Source: Streptomyces lydicus (GTDB lineage: Bacteria > Actinomycetota > Actinomycetes > Streptomycetales > Streptomycetaceae). Taken from it: DNA of 64,000 bases. This document shows positions 47,703 to 56,419 of this stretch, one piece after another. Numbering within the stretch: position 1 is the stretch's first letter; each line of letters begins with the position of its first letter. The notes beneath the pieces are model-generated. The model saw only the letters and a list, made by a program, of their open reading frames with translations. It made no database searches and was not told where the DNA came from. The translations under genes were made by a program, and so were the position numbers. The stretch lies in NCBI RefSeq assembly GCF_000717345.1, contig NZ_JNZA01000008.1:124001-188000 (forward strand). Reading direction: 5' to 3'.

Positions 47703-49544
47703 TCACGGCCGCGCCCTGCCGTGCCAGGACTCCCACAGGGCGGCGTAGGCGCCGTCCGCCGCCACCAGTTCGTCGTGGGTGCCCAGTTCGGCGATCCGGC
47801 CGTGCTCCATGACGGCGACCCGGTCCGCGTCGTGGGCGGTGTGCAGCCGGTGGGCGATGGCGATGACCGTACGGCCCCGGAGCACGGCGGCCAGCGCCCG
47901 CTCGGTGTGGCGCGCGGTACGCGGATCGAGCAGCGCGGTCGCCTCGTCCAGGATCACGGTGTGCGGGTCCGCCAGCACCACCCGCGCCAGGGCGAGTTGC
48001 TGGGACTGCGAGCCGTCCGGGCGGTGGCCGCCGGGGCCCAGCTCGGTGTCCAGGCCGGCCGGCAGCTCCGCGGCCCAGTCGGCCCCCACCGCGGCCAGCG
48101 CGGCCTCCAGGGCCGCGTCTCCGGCGTCCGGCGCGGCGATCCGCAGATTGTCGCGGACGGTGCCCAGGAACACGTGGTGCTCCTGGGTGACCAGGACGAC
48201 CTGCCGGCGCAGCACCTCGGGGTCCAGCTCCGCGAGCGGCACCCGCCCGGCCGTCACCGAGCCGCTGCGCGGCGCGTCGATGCCCGCCAGCAGCCGCCCG
48301 AGTGTGGACTTGCCGGCACCGGAGGGCCCGACCACGGCGATCCGCTCCCCGGGGCGGATGGTCAGATCCACCCCGCGCAGCACCTCGTGGCCGCCCCGGT
48401 CGTAGGCGTAACGCACCGCGCGGACGTCGATCCGGTCATCGGCGGGCAGCGGGCGCGCGGCAGGGGCCCGCGGGGGCCGCGGGGCCGCGCCCACACCCTC
48501 GACGCGGGCGAACGCGGCCCCGCTGGACTGCAGTTGCTCCACCCACAGCAGGATCGTCTCCAGCGGCTCGGACAGCTGACGCAGATACAGCGCCGCGGCG
48601 ACCACCACCCCCAGGCTGATCCCGCCCCGCCCGTGCAGCGCCCCGCCCACCAGCAGGACGCCGACCACCGGGAGGACGTACGAGACGTCCACCGCGGGCA
48701 GCAGCACACTGCGCAGGAACAGCGTGCGCAGCCGGGTGCGGCGGCAGTCCTCGACGGCCCGCTCGCCCGCCGCCCGCCGGCGCTCCTGGAGGCCCAGCGC
48801 CTCGACCGTCCTGGCGCCCTCCGCGGTGGCCGCGAGCAGCTCCGCCAGCGCCGATGTCGCGGCCCCCTCCGCGAGGTACGCGGTGTGCGCACGCCGCAGG
48901 TACCACCGGACCGCCAGCAGCCCGCTCAGCAGCCCCAGCCCGCACAGCCCGAGCAGCGGATCGAGCACCACCACCGCGCCGAGCAGGAACAGCGCCCGCG
49001 CCGCCGCGACGCACACCTCCGGTACGGCGTCCCGCAACGTCCGTGCGACGGAGGCGACGTCGGTGGTGCCGCGGGCGGTCAGATCGCCGCTGCCGGCCCG
49101 CTCCACGACCGCCGCGGGCAGCGCCAGCGCCCGGTCCAGGTACTGCTCGCGGACCCGCGCCGCGGTCCGCTCGCCGAAGCGGTGCCCGACGTACCGCGCG
49201 TACCGCGCCAGCAGCAGCTGGGCGAGCGCGCACACCACGATCGCGAGCGCCAGCCGGTCGACCGCGCGCACCCCGCCGCCCGCCCGGACCGCGTCCACGA
49301 TCCGGCCGAGCAGCCACGGGCCGGCCAGGCCGGCGCCGGCGGCGAGCGCGTTGAGCACGAGCATCAGGGTGAACGCCGTACGGTCCGGCCGGATCAGCCG
49401 GAGCGCCGCCTGCCGGGTCGCGGTGCGGGTGGCGACGGGCAGCCCGGCACCGTCCGGCAGGGCGTCCGCGGCGGACGGCCCGGGGGCCGTGCCGGGCGTC
49501 TCGGGTGGTGTGGTCGGCGGCGTGGTGGGTTCGGTTGCCGTCAT
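47703..49544 (-). CDS. ABC exporter half-transporter (ATPase-competent subunit)
   Basis: A 613-residue fused permease-ATPase. A Pro/Thr-rich tail of about 45 residues precedes a six-helix export domain (about 60-345). The ATPase domain has Walker A VVGPSGAGKSTLGRLLAG, Walker B TVILDEATALLDP and H loop IAIAHRLHTAHDADR. The signature is degenerate: GSQSQQLALAR where LSGGQ is expected. The ATG overlaps the upstream gene stop by ATGA. The partner upstream has the opposite defects, so together they make one working ATP site. The substrate is unknown. Confidence 0.9.
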   Translation of the reverse strand: MTATEPTTPPTTPPETPGTAPGPSAADALPDGAGLPVATRTATRQAALRLIRPDRTAFTLMLVLNALAAGAGLAGPWLLGRIVDAVRAGGGVRAVDRLALAIVVCALAQLLLARYARYVGHRFGERTAARVREQYLDRALALPAAVVERAGSGDLTARGTTDVASVARTLRDAVPEVCVAAARALFLLGAVVVLDPLLGLCGLGLLSGLLAVRWYLRRAHTAYLAEGAATSALAELLAATAEGARTVEALGLQERRRAAGERAVEDCRRTRLRTLFLRSVLLPAVDVSYVLPVVGVLLVGGALHGRGGISLGVVVAAALYLRQLSEPLETILLWVEQLQSSGAAFARVEGVGAAPRPPRAPAARPLPADDRIDVRAVRYAYDRGGHEVLRGVDLTIRPGERIAVVGPSGAGKSTLGRLLAGIDAPRSGSVTAGRVPLAELDPEVLRRQVVLVTQEHHVFLGTVRDNLRIAAPDAGDAALEAALAAVGADWAAELPAGLDTELGPGGHRPDGSQSQQLALARVVLADPHTVILDEATALLDPRTARHTERALAAVLRGRTVIAIAHRLHTAHDADRVAVMEHGRIAELGTHDELVAADGAYAALWESWHGRARP

Positions 49545-51370
49545 CGTGTGCCCTTCTCCGCCGCGGGGACCGTCCGGGGGAGCGGCAGCGCGCCGCCGTC
49601 CGCCCCGCCGCCGTCCGCCCCGTCCGTGCCGTACTCGTCCGTGCCGTCCGCGTCCGCCCCGTCCTCGCCGCGCGCGACCAGACGCCGGTAGCCGGGCTGT
49701 TCGTCGAGGAGCCGGCGGTGGCTGCCGACCGCGGCCACCCGGCCGTCGACGAGAAAGCACACCGTGTCGGCCCGGGCCAGCAGCAGCGGCGAGGTGCTGG
49801 TGACGACGGTGGTGCGGCCCGCCCGGGCGGCGTGCAGCCGGGCCGCGACGGCCGCTTCGGTGTGGGCGTCGACCGCCGAGGTCGGTTCCACCGCGAGCAG
49901 CACCTCGGGGTCGGCCAGCAGCGCCCGCACCAGGCGCAGCCGCTGCCGCTGCCCGCCGGAGAGGTTCCGTCCGCGCGCCTCGACCGGGGAGTCCAGCCCG
50001 GCCGGCAGGCCGCGCACGATGTCCTCGGCCATCGCCGTGCGTACGGCGTCCCCGATCGCCTCCTCGGTGCGGTCGCGGCGCCCCGCGAGCACCTCCCGCA
50101 GCGTCCCGGCGAACAGCTCCGCCTCGTTGTCCGCCACCAGGATCCGGTCGCGGACCTCGGCCAGCGGCAGCTCGTCGAGCCGCACCGCGCCCCAGGTCGC
50201 CGCCGACCCGGCGAACCGGCCCAGCCGGTCGACCACCGCGGCCGACTCGGCCGGCCGGGCGGAGACCAGCGCCGTCAGCTGCCCGGGCACCACCTCGACG
50301 CCCGAGCGCGGATCCCGCAGCACGGCCGGCCCCTCCGGCGCGCGCACCGTGCCGGCCCGCGCCGCGGGCCCGTCCGCGGCGTCCGGCTCCCACTGCAGGA
50401 ACCGGACGACCCGGCGGGCGGCGACCAGTCCGCGGGTGAGGTCGTAGCCGCCCTCGATGAAGAACGAGACCGGCACCACCAGTGCCGCCGTATAGCCGTA
50501 GACCGCCACCAACTCGCCCACGGTGATCTGCCCTTGGGCCGCCATCCGGGCGGCGAGCCAGGTCACCGCGGCCAGGAAGAGCGTCGGCAGCCCCACCCCG
50601 AGCGCCTGGATCCAGCTCGTCGCCGCGCCGACCCGGTAGCCCTCGCGGCACAGCGCCTGCGACTCGCGGCGGTAGCGGTCGGCGAACACCTCCTTGCCGC
50701 CCAGCCCGGCCAGCACCCGCAACCCGCCGACCAGGTCCGTCAGCCGCGCGGCCAGCCCGCCCTGCCGCTCGCGGTAGCGCGCCTCCGCTCCCTGGAGCCG
50801 GCCCAGCAGCGGCCCCACCAGCAGCGCGAGCAGCGGTACGCCCAGCAGCACCACCAGGGCGAGCAGCGGCGAGACGGCCAGCAGCAGCGCCGCGACGACG
50901 ACGTAGGCCAGCACCCCGCCGACACCGGGCCCGGTCATCGTCAGCGTCTGGCTGATCACCCCGACGTCGCCGATCCCGATCGTGACGATCTCCCCGGCCG
51001 TCGCCCTCCCCGGCAGCGCCGCGCCCAGCCGTACGGTGTGCGCCACGAGGGTGCGCACCGTGCGGAAGGTGGCGTCCATCCGGATCCTGGTCATCGTGCG
51101 GTGCCGCAGGGTCCCCAGACAGGCGTTGAGCACCCCGACACCCAGCAGCGCCGCGGTCCACCCGAGCAGCGCCGGCATCCGGCCCGGCACCAGCCCCTCG
51201 TCGATCGCCCGGGACAGCACGTACGGCGGCACCATCAGTCCCACCATCCACAGACTTCCGTACGTCGCCCCCGCCGCGACCCGCCGGCCCTGACACGCCA
51301 CCAGCCACCACAGGTACCGTCCGGCACCCCGGTGGCCCACAGCCCCCGGGCCCGGTGCGTTGTCCGCCAT
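49541..51370 (-). CDS. ABC exporter half-transporter with degenerate Walker A
   Basis: A 609-residue fused permease-ATPase with six helices (about residues 25-300). In the ATPase part the Walker A position reads ALVSARPAESAAVVDRLGRF, so the Gly-rich loop and invariant Lys are absent. Walker B is VLLAVEPTSAVDA, with Val in place of the Mg2+-binding Asp. The signature RNLSGGQRQRLRLVRALL is intact. This subunit probably does not bind ATP productively at its own site but supplies the signature to its partner. The C-terminus is an Asp/Gly-rich tail. It is first in a two-gene operon. Confidence 0.9.
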   Translation of the reverse strand: MADNAPGPGAVGHRGAGRYLWWLVACQGRRVAAGATYGSLWMVGLMVPPYVLSRAIDEGLVPGRMPALLGWTAALLGVGVLNACLGTLRHRTMTRIRMDATFRTVRTLVAHTVRLGAALPGRATAGEIVTIGIGDVGVISQTLTMTGPGVGGVLAYVVVAALLLAVSPLLALVVLLGVPLLALLVGPLLGRLQGAEARYRERQGGLAARLTDLVGGLRVLAGLGGKEVFADRYRRESQALCREGYRVGAATSWIQALGVGLPTLFLAAVTWLAARMAAQGQITVGELVAVYGYTAALVVPVSFFIEGGYDLTRGLVAARRVVRFLQWEPDAADGPAARAGTVRAPEGPAVLRDPRSGVEVVPGQLTALVSARPAESAAVVDRLGRFAGSAATWGAVRLDELPLAEVRDRILVADNEAELFAGTLREVLAGRRDRTEEAIGDAVRTAMAEDIVRGLPAGLDSPVEARGRNLSGGQRQRLRLVRALLADPEVLLAVEPTSAVDAHTEAAVAARLHAARAGRTTVVTSTSPLLLARADTVCFLVDGRVAAVGSHRRLLDEQPGYRRLVARGEDGADADGTDEYGTDGADGGGADGGALPLPRTVPAAEKGTR

Positions 51371-51568
51371 TGCCCTCCCCCGTTCGTCCTCGCCCCAGGA
51401 TCCGCGACTGCGTCAACCCTGGCTCATGCGGGGCGCTGAAGTCCGCGTCCAGTGAGCAGCGCCACAGCCGGGGGAGGGCCGGCCGGGGCGAGCCCGTGGG
51501 CGGGACGGCGCGGGCGCGCGGCCCTCGGCACGCCGTGGGGAGCGGAACGGCTGCCTGCGCGGCGGTGG

Positions 51569-52717
51569 TCAGAGGTGTCCGCGCCGGTCCTCGGCGCTGC
51601 CAACGCCCAACGCCACCCGGTGGAGTGCGGCAATCGCCCCGTCGAGGGGGTGCGGCTGCGGCTTCCCCGATGCGTCGAGCCGGTTCCACCGTTGCAGGTT
51701 CACCGCGATGGACATCTGCCGCGTGCCGTCGGCGCTGGTCATGGAGATGGCTCCGGCGCCCCACGCGCTGCCGTCGTGGCCCCAGAAGGTGCCGCGGTCG
51801 GGAACCTGGTTCCTGTGCAGGCCGAGGCCGTAGTCGACGAGCTTCCCTTCGAAGGAGACGACCGGCACCGTGCGCTGCATCTGCGCCAGCGACAACGGGG
51901 TGACGATCTCCCCGGCGAGCAGCAGGCGGAAGAAGCGGTTGAGGTCCGCGACGGTCGAGATCAGCGAGGCCGCGGGTCCCACCCACGACATGTCGAAGAC
52001 GCTGAAGTCACGCGGCGGGTCGATCATGCCGAACCATGCCTCGTAGTGCTGTGCGTGCGGCCCGTTGATCTCCGGACCGAGGGGCAGCTCGGTGTCCGTC
52101 AGCCCGGCCCGCTCGATGACGTTCTCGGTGATGCACTGCTCGGCGGCGAGACCGGTGACCTTCTCCAGGAGTTGGCACAGCAACAGGTAGTTGGTGTTGG
52201 AGTACGTCCCCGGAGTGCCGCCGGGGCGATGGGCCGGGCGGGCCGCAACTCCCATCCCGATCAGCTCGGTCGGGTGGAACCGCGTCAGCCGGTTGTCGTC
52301 CAGGCTCTCGGGCGTGGTGTCCGCCAGGGACGGAAACGCCTTGAGGGACGGATAGGCGTAGGGGAGGTAATCGGCCAGGCCACTGGTGTGGTTGATCAGC
52401 ATCCGGACCGTGATCGCGTCACCGAGCTCGCCGGGTACCAGCCGGGGCAGGTAGCGACCGATGGGTGTGTCGAGCCCGACCAGGCCGTTCTCGACCTGCT
52501 GCAGCACCGCGGCGGCGGTGAACGTCTTGGTGATGCTGCCGACGCGGTGCCGCATGTCGGCGGTGACGGGGCGGCCGGTGGCGAGATCGGCGACCCCGGC
52601 GGCGCCGCGCCAGACCTCCTCGCCGTCGCGCACCTCGGCGAACACTCCCGGCATTCCCGCGCGGTGGACGTTGTGCAGGGCGGCGTTCAACTCCGCGTGA
52701 TCAAGCGGGTCGTTCAT
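51569..52717 (-). CDS. Serine hydrolase of the beta-lactamase/CubicO family
   Basis: A 382-residue class C beta-lactamase-like hydrolase. The catalytic Ser-x-x-Lys is in RVGSITKTFTAAAV. The Tyr-x-Asn motif is TYSNTNYLLLCQL, and the third motif WGHDGSAWGAG replaces the KTG box. There is no signal peptide from ATG 52717, so it is probably cytosolic. The frame extends upstream but that part is Arg/Pro noise. Such proteins act as esterases or D-amino peptidases rather than true beta-lactamases. It lies downstream of a cupin gene on the same strand. Confidence 0.85.
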   Translation of the reverse strand: MNDPLDHAELNAALHNVHRAGMPGVFAEVRDGEEVWRGAAGVADLATGRPVTADMRHRVGSITKTFTAAAVLQQVENGLVGLDTPIGRYLPRLVPGELGDAITVRMLINHTSGLADYLPYAYPSLKAFPSLADTTPESLDDNRLTRFHPTELIGMGVAARPAHRPGGTPGTYSNTNYLLLCQLLEKVTGLAAEQCITENVIERAGLTDTELPLGPEINGPHAQHYEAWFGMIDPPRDFSVFDMSWVGPAASLISTVADLNRFFRLLLAGEIVTPLSLAQMQRTVPVVSFEGKLVDYGLGLHRNQVPDRGTFWGHDGSAWGAGAISMTSADGTRQMSIAVNLQRWNRLDASGKPQPHPLDGAIAALHRVALGVGSAEDRRGHL

Positions 52718-52828
52718 GGCAGGTGACCTTTCGTCGTCAGGGCGTGGGCGGGTGGGGCCGGGGCCGGGGCACGCCGGGCCTGCCCGGCAGCGGCTCCGCT
52801 CGTGCACCGGCCGGTGCGCAACCGGCCG

Positions 52829-53152
52829 TCAGTGGGTGCGGATGCTGATCCCGAGCATGCGGGCGCCCGTCTCGGTGCGCGGGCGGTGCGTGCTCCCGGG
52901 CGCGAACACCACATAGCTGCCCGGTCCGAGGCGGTACCCGCGGTCGATGAACTCCCCGGAGACCACGTAGTAGCGCTCCTCGCCCTCGTGCACATCCACC
53001 TCGGGCCACTCCGCCCCCGGGGCGAAGTCGTACATCCACCCTCGCGCCCACCGCGTGGCGGGCAGGCGCCGCCGGGTGATTCCGGGAGCGACCTCCACCG
53101 GTTGGACGTCGTGGGTGTTCAGGACCTGGATCTGCAGGGGGTCGTGACTCAT
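52829..53152 (-). CDS. Small cupin-domain protein
   Basis: A 107-residue single-domain cupin. Motif 1 is WPEVDVHEGEERYYVVSGEF, with a single His followed by Glu, and motif 2 is YRLGPGSYVVFAPGSTHRPRTE with its His. The fold could bind a metal, but the first motif lacks the usual second His. ATG 53152 is used because upstream codons are not conserved in character. It is divergent from a GlxA-type regulator by 70 bp, which suggests it is the regulated gene. The CubicO hydrolase follows 111 bp downstream. Confidence 0.8.
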   Translation of the reverse strand: MSHDPLQIQVLNTHDVQPVEVAPGITRRRLPATRWARGWMYDFAPGAEWPEVDVHEGEERYYVVSGEFIDRGYRLGPGSYVVFAPGSTHRPRTETGARMLGISIRTH

Positions 53153-53222
53153 GTGTTCACTGTCGCGGCGCCGATCACCACGTCCCAGTGTCCAGAATGA
53201 CGCGAGGAGGTACTTTCCTGCC

Positions 53223-54191
53223 ATGTCGCTGCATCGCGTGGTCGCCCTGGTGGTGCCGCCCCAGTCCACCTTCGAGCTGGCGTGCGCTGCGGAGGTCTTC
53301 GGCCTGTCCCGCCATGGGCTGCCCGGCCGCTACGAGTTCGGCGTGTGCACGCAACGACCGGGCAGCGTGGCGACCTTGGCGGGCTACGACATGACGGTCG
53401 GCCGGGGACTCGACGCGTTGCAGACCGCGGACACCGTGGTGATCCCCGGGCTGCAGCGCCACCGGGAACCTGCCCCACCTGCCGTGCTCGACGCCGTGCG
53501 GCAGGCCCACCGCCGCGGCGCCCGCATCGTCGCCATCTGTTCCGGCGCCTTCCTGCTCGCGCAAGCGGGGCTGTTGGACGGCCGGCGGGCGACCACCCAC
53601 TGGCGGATGGCCGCCGAGTTCGCCGCCCGCTTCCCGCAGGTCCAGGTCGAGGCCGACACGCTCTACATCGATCTGGGAGACGCCGCCACCAGCGCCGGGA
53701 CCGCCGCCGGCATCGATCTGTGCCTGCACCTGGTCCGTACCGACCACGGCGCCGCCCACGCCGCGCGGATCGCGCGGCACATGGTCATGCCGCCGCACCG
53801 GGAGGGCGGGCAGCTGCAGTACGCCGCGTCCCCTCGGCCCGACGCCCCGCCGGACTCCCTGGCCGCCGTCCTGAACTGGGCCGTCGACCACCTCGCGGAA
53901 CCCCTCACCGTCGACCGCCTTGCCGCCCGGGCGCACCTCTCCCCACGTACCCTCGCCCGCAGGTTCACCGAACAACTCGGCACCTCCCCCGGACGATGGC
54001 TGCTCCACCAGCGCCTCACGGCGGCCCGGATCCTCCTCGAGGACACCGACCTGCCCGTGGAGGCGATCGCCGCCAAGGTAGGGCTCTCTACGGCCACCAA
54101 CCTCCGCAGGCGATTCCGTGCAGCGGTGCACACCACCCCCGCTGCCTACCGCCGCACTTTTGGCCGCGGAACCGGCACGCCGACGTCATAG
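53223..54191 (+). CDS. GlxA family AraC-type transcriptional regulator
   Basis: A 322-residue regulator. The N-terminal DJ-1/PfpI-like domain (about residues 5-190) has VALVVPPQSTFELACAAEVFG and the elbow AICSGAFLLAQAGLLDGRRA with a Cys at the nucleophile position, used for ligand or redox sensing. The C-terminal AraC domain (about 215-315) has two helix-turn-helix motifs: LTVDRLAARAHLSPRTLARR and PVEAIAAKVGLSTATNLRRR. GAGGAGG lies 12 bases before the ATG, a long spacing. The divergent cupin gene is the likely target. Confidence 0.9.
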   Translation: MSLHRVVALVVPPQSTFELACAAEVFGLSRHGLPGRYEFGVCTQRPGSVATLAGYDMTVGRGLDALQTADTVVIPGLQRHREPAPPAVLDAVRQAHRRGARIVAICSGAFLLAQAGLLDGRRATTHWRMAAEFAARFPQVQVEADTLYIDLGDAATSAGTAAGIDLCLHLVRTDHGAAHAARIARHMVMPPHREGGQLQYAASPRPDAPPDSLAAVLNWAVDHLAEPLTVDRLAARAHLSPRTLARRFTEQLGTSPGRWLLHQRLTAARILLEDTDLPVEAIAAKVGLSTATNLRRRFRAAVHTTPAAYRRTFGRGTGTPTS

Positions 54192-54538
54192 CGGTCGCCG
54201 CATGCCGGTCCGCTCGGGGGACGGGTGACCAGTACGGCCCGGCGCCCGGTCCAGCCACGAACTCGGCGACCAGGTTCTACGCGGTGCGGGACGACACGGG
54301 GGACGGTTCCCTCAGGGCCGTGCTCCAGCGCAGGGCCCGGTCGAAATCAGGCATTCCGGTCGGATTTGGTGATCATCTGTGCGAGCCACGCCGGAGCCTC
54401 AGCGATCTTCTGCGCATTCCGCCTCAGAGGGACCGCTACCGACCGTATTCGTTGCCAGGCGAACCGCGGATTCGCTCATCCGTTGCTGAGCAACCGACGT
54501 CACTGCTAGCGAAGTTGCGGATCCTGCAACCGCCCGGG
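54192..54538. other. 347-bp intergenic region
   Basis: It lies between the convergent GlxA regulator and an ABC exporter gene. GC content drops toward 54420-54530. One frame holds FYAVRDDTGDGSLRAVLQRR (about 54270-54330), reminiscent of the start of beta-helix proteins, but there is no start or continuation. It may be a gene remnant. I see no clear terminator or RNA. Confidence 0.35.
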
Positions 54539-56419
54539 TCATCCCACGCTGTCGCGCCATGCCTGGTGCAGATCGGCGAACCGGCCGTGGTTCTTGATGA
54601 GTTGGTCCGGTGGGCCGTCCTCGACGATGCGGCCGTCCGACACGACCAGCACCCGGTCGGCCCGCTCGACGGTGGACAGGCGGTGGGCGATGACCAGGGC
54701 CGTGCGGCCCCGCAACACCGTGTCCATGGCGGCCTGGACGGCTCGTTCGCCGGGGATGTCCAGGGAGCTGGTCGCCTCGTCGAGGACGAGCACGGCCGGG
54801 TCGGCGAGCAGGGCCCGGGCGAAGCCGACGAGCTGGCGCTGACCGGCCGAGATGCGGCCGCCGCGCTTGCGCACGTCGGTGTCGTAGCCGTCCGGCAGCG
54901 CGGTGATGAAGTCATGGGCGCCGATGGCCTCGGCGGCCCGTTCGATCTCCCGGCGGGAGGCGTCCGGGCGGCCGAGGGCGATGTTGTCGGCGACCGTGCC
55001 GGAGAACAGGAACGCCTCCTGGGTGACCATCACGACACCGCGGCGCAGCTCCGCGGTGGCCAGCTCACGCAGATCGACCCCGTCGAGCAGGACCCGGCCC
55101 TCCGTGGGGTCGTAGAAGCGGGCCAGCAGCTTGGCGAGGGTGGACTTGCCGGCGCCCGTGGCGCCCACCACGGCGACGGTCGTCCCGGCCGCGAGGGACA
55201 GCGAGAAACGGGGCAGCACCTCGCCGCCGGTGCGGTAGGCGAAGCGGACGCCGTCGAAGTCCACCGCCCGGCCCGGCCGGCCGCCGGCGGGGGCGGGCAG
55301 CGCGACGGGCACCGCCGGCTCGGGGACCGTGGGCCGCTGGGCGAGCAGGCCGGCGATCTTCTGCAGTGAAGCGGCCGCGGACTGGTAGGCGTTGAGGAAC
55401 ATCCCCAGCCGGTCGATGGGGTCGTACAGCCGGCGCAGATAGAGCACCGCGGCGGCCAGCACGCCCAGCGCGAGGCTGCCCGTGGCCACGCGGTAGGCGC
55501 CCCACAGGACGACCGCGGCGATCGTGGTGTTGGCCACCAGACGGGAGGTGACGACATAGCGCGCCATCTCCAGGAAGGCGTCGCCGTTGACCCGTTCGTG
55601 GCGGTGATTCAGCCGCGCGAACACCGCGTCGTTCGACCGCTCGCGGCGGAACGCCTGCACCGGGCGGATGCCGCCCAGCGTCTCGGCGAACTTCACGATG
55701 ACGTCCGCGATGGCGGTGGACTTGGCGCTGAAGACGCGGTGCACGCGGCGCCGGTAGGAGCGTACGAGGAGGTACAGCGGGCCGGCGGACACCAGGGAGG
55801 CGGCGCCGAAGCCCCAGTCCAGATACAGCAGGGTGGCGGTGATGTAGACCGTCGCCAGGACGATCGTGATCAGCTCCTGCAGCCCCTCGTCGAGGAGGGT
55901 GCGCAGCGACTCGACGTCGGTGGTGGCCCGCGAGATCAGCCGGCCGGAGGTGTAGCGCTCGTGGAAGTCCAGGCTCAGGTCCTGGCCGTGCCGGAAGATC
56001 CGGCCGCGGAGGTCCAGCAGTACGTCCTGGCTCACCCGCGCGGAGAGCTGGACGAAGCCGAACTGCAGCCCGCCGGACGCCGCGGCGCACAGCGCGGCCG
56101 CCCCCGCCACCGCGAGCAGCGGACCGTGCTCGCCGGCCCGCAGTGCCGGCACCGCGCGGTCCAGCGCATAGGCGACCAGCAGCGGTCCGGCCTGCACCGC
56201 GGCCTGCTGGAGCAGGAGCAGGACGGCCACCACCCGGACGCGGCGGCGGTGCGGCGCCAGCAAGGAGGCCAGCAGCGTCCGGGCGGCGCCCCTGGGCGCG
56301 GGGAGCCGGTCCCGCTCGAAGAGGTCCGCGGACGCCGCCTCCTCCGGGGGCCGTTCCCGGCGCCGGCCGGGGCCGCCGGGGGAGTCGTCGGGGGGCAGGC
56401 CGGCGGTGGTGGTGGTCAT
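54539..56419 (-). CDS. ABC exporter half-transporter (ATPase-competent subunit)
   Basis: A 626-residue fused permease-ATPase. A Pro/Glu/Arg-rich tail (residues 1-45) precedes six helices (about 60-335). Walker A is VVGATGAGKSTLAKLLARF, Walker B VLVLDEATSSLDI with the catalytic Glu, H loop VIAHRLSTVERADR. The signature is ISAGQRQLVGFARALL, not LSGGQ. The ATG overlaps the upstream partner stop by ATGA. It forms a heterodimer of the lipid/multidrug exporter type with the 641-residue protein. The substrate is unknown. Confidence 0.92.
   Translation of the reverse strand: MTTTTAGLPPDDSPGGPGRRRERPPEEAASADLFERDRLPAPRGAARTLLASLLAPHRRRVRVVAVLLLLQQAAVQAGPLLVAYALDRAVPALRAGEHGPLLAVAGAAALCAAASGGLQFGFVQLSARVSQDVLLDLRGRIFRHGQDLSLDFHERYTSGRLISRATTDVESLRTLLDEGLQELITIVLATVYITATLLYLDWGFGAASLVSAGPLYLLVRSYRRRVHRVFSAKSTAIADVIVKFAETLGGIRPVQAFRRERSNDAVFARLNHRHERVNGDAFLEMARYVVTSRLVANTTIAAVVLWGAYRVATGSLALGVLAAAVLYLRRLYDPIDRLGMFLNAYQSAAASLQKIAGLLAQRPTVPEPAVPVALPAPAGGRPGRAVDFDGVRFAYRTGGEVLPRFSLSLAAGTTVAVVGATGAGKSTLAKLLARFYDPTEGRVLLDGVDLRELATAELRRGVVMVTQEAFLFSGTVADNIALGRPDASRREIERAAEAIGAHDFITALPDGYDTDVRKRGGRISAGQRQLVGFARALLADPAVLVLDEATSSLDIPGERAVQAAMDTVLRGRTALVIAHRLSTVERADRVLVVSDGRIVEDGPPDQLIKNHGRFADLHQAWRDSVG

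Noticed and set aside
40913..51370. A lantibiotic-type cluster (two-component system, proteases, ABC exporter)
   Set aside because: No LanB, LanC or LanM-like enzyme and no precursor peptide are visible, and the proteases are M4 rather than the S8 type normally found.
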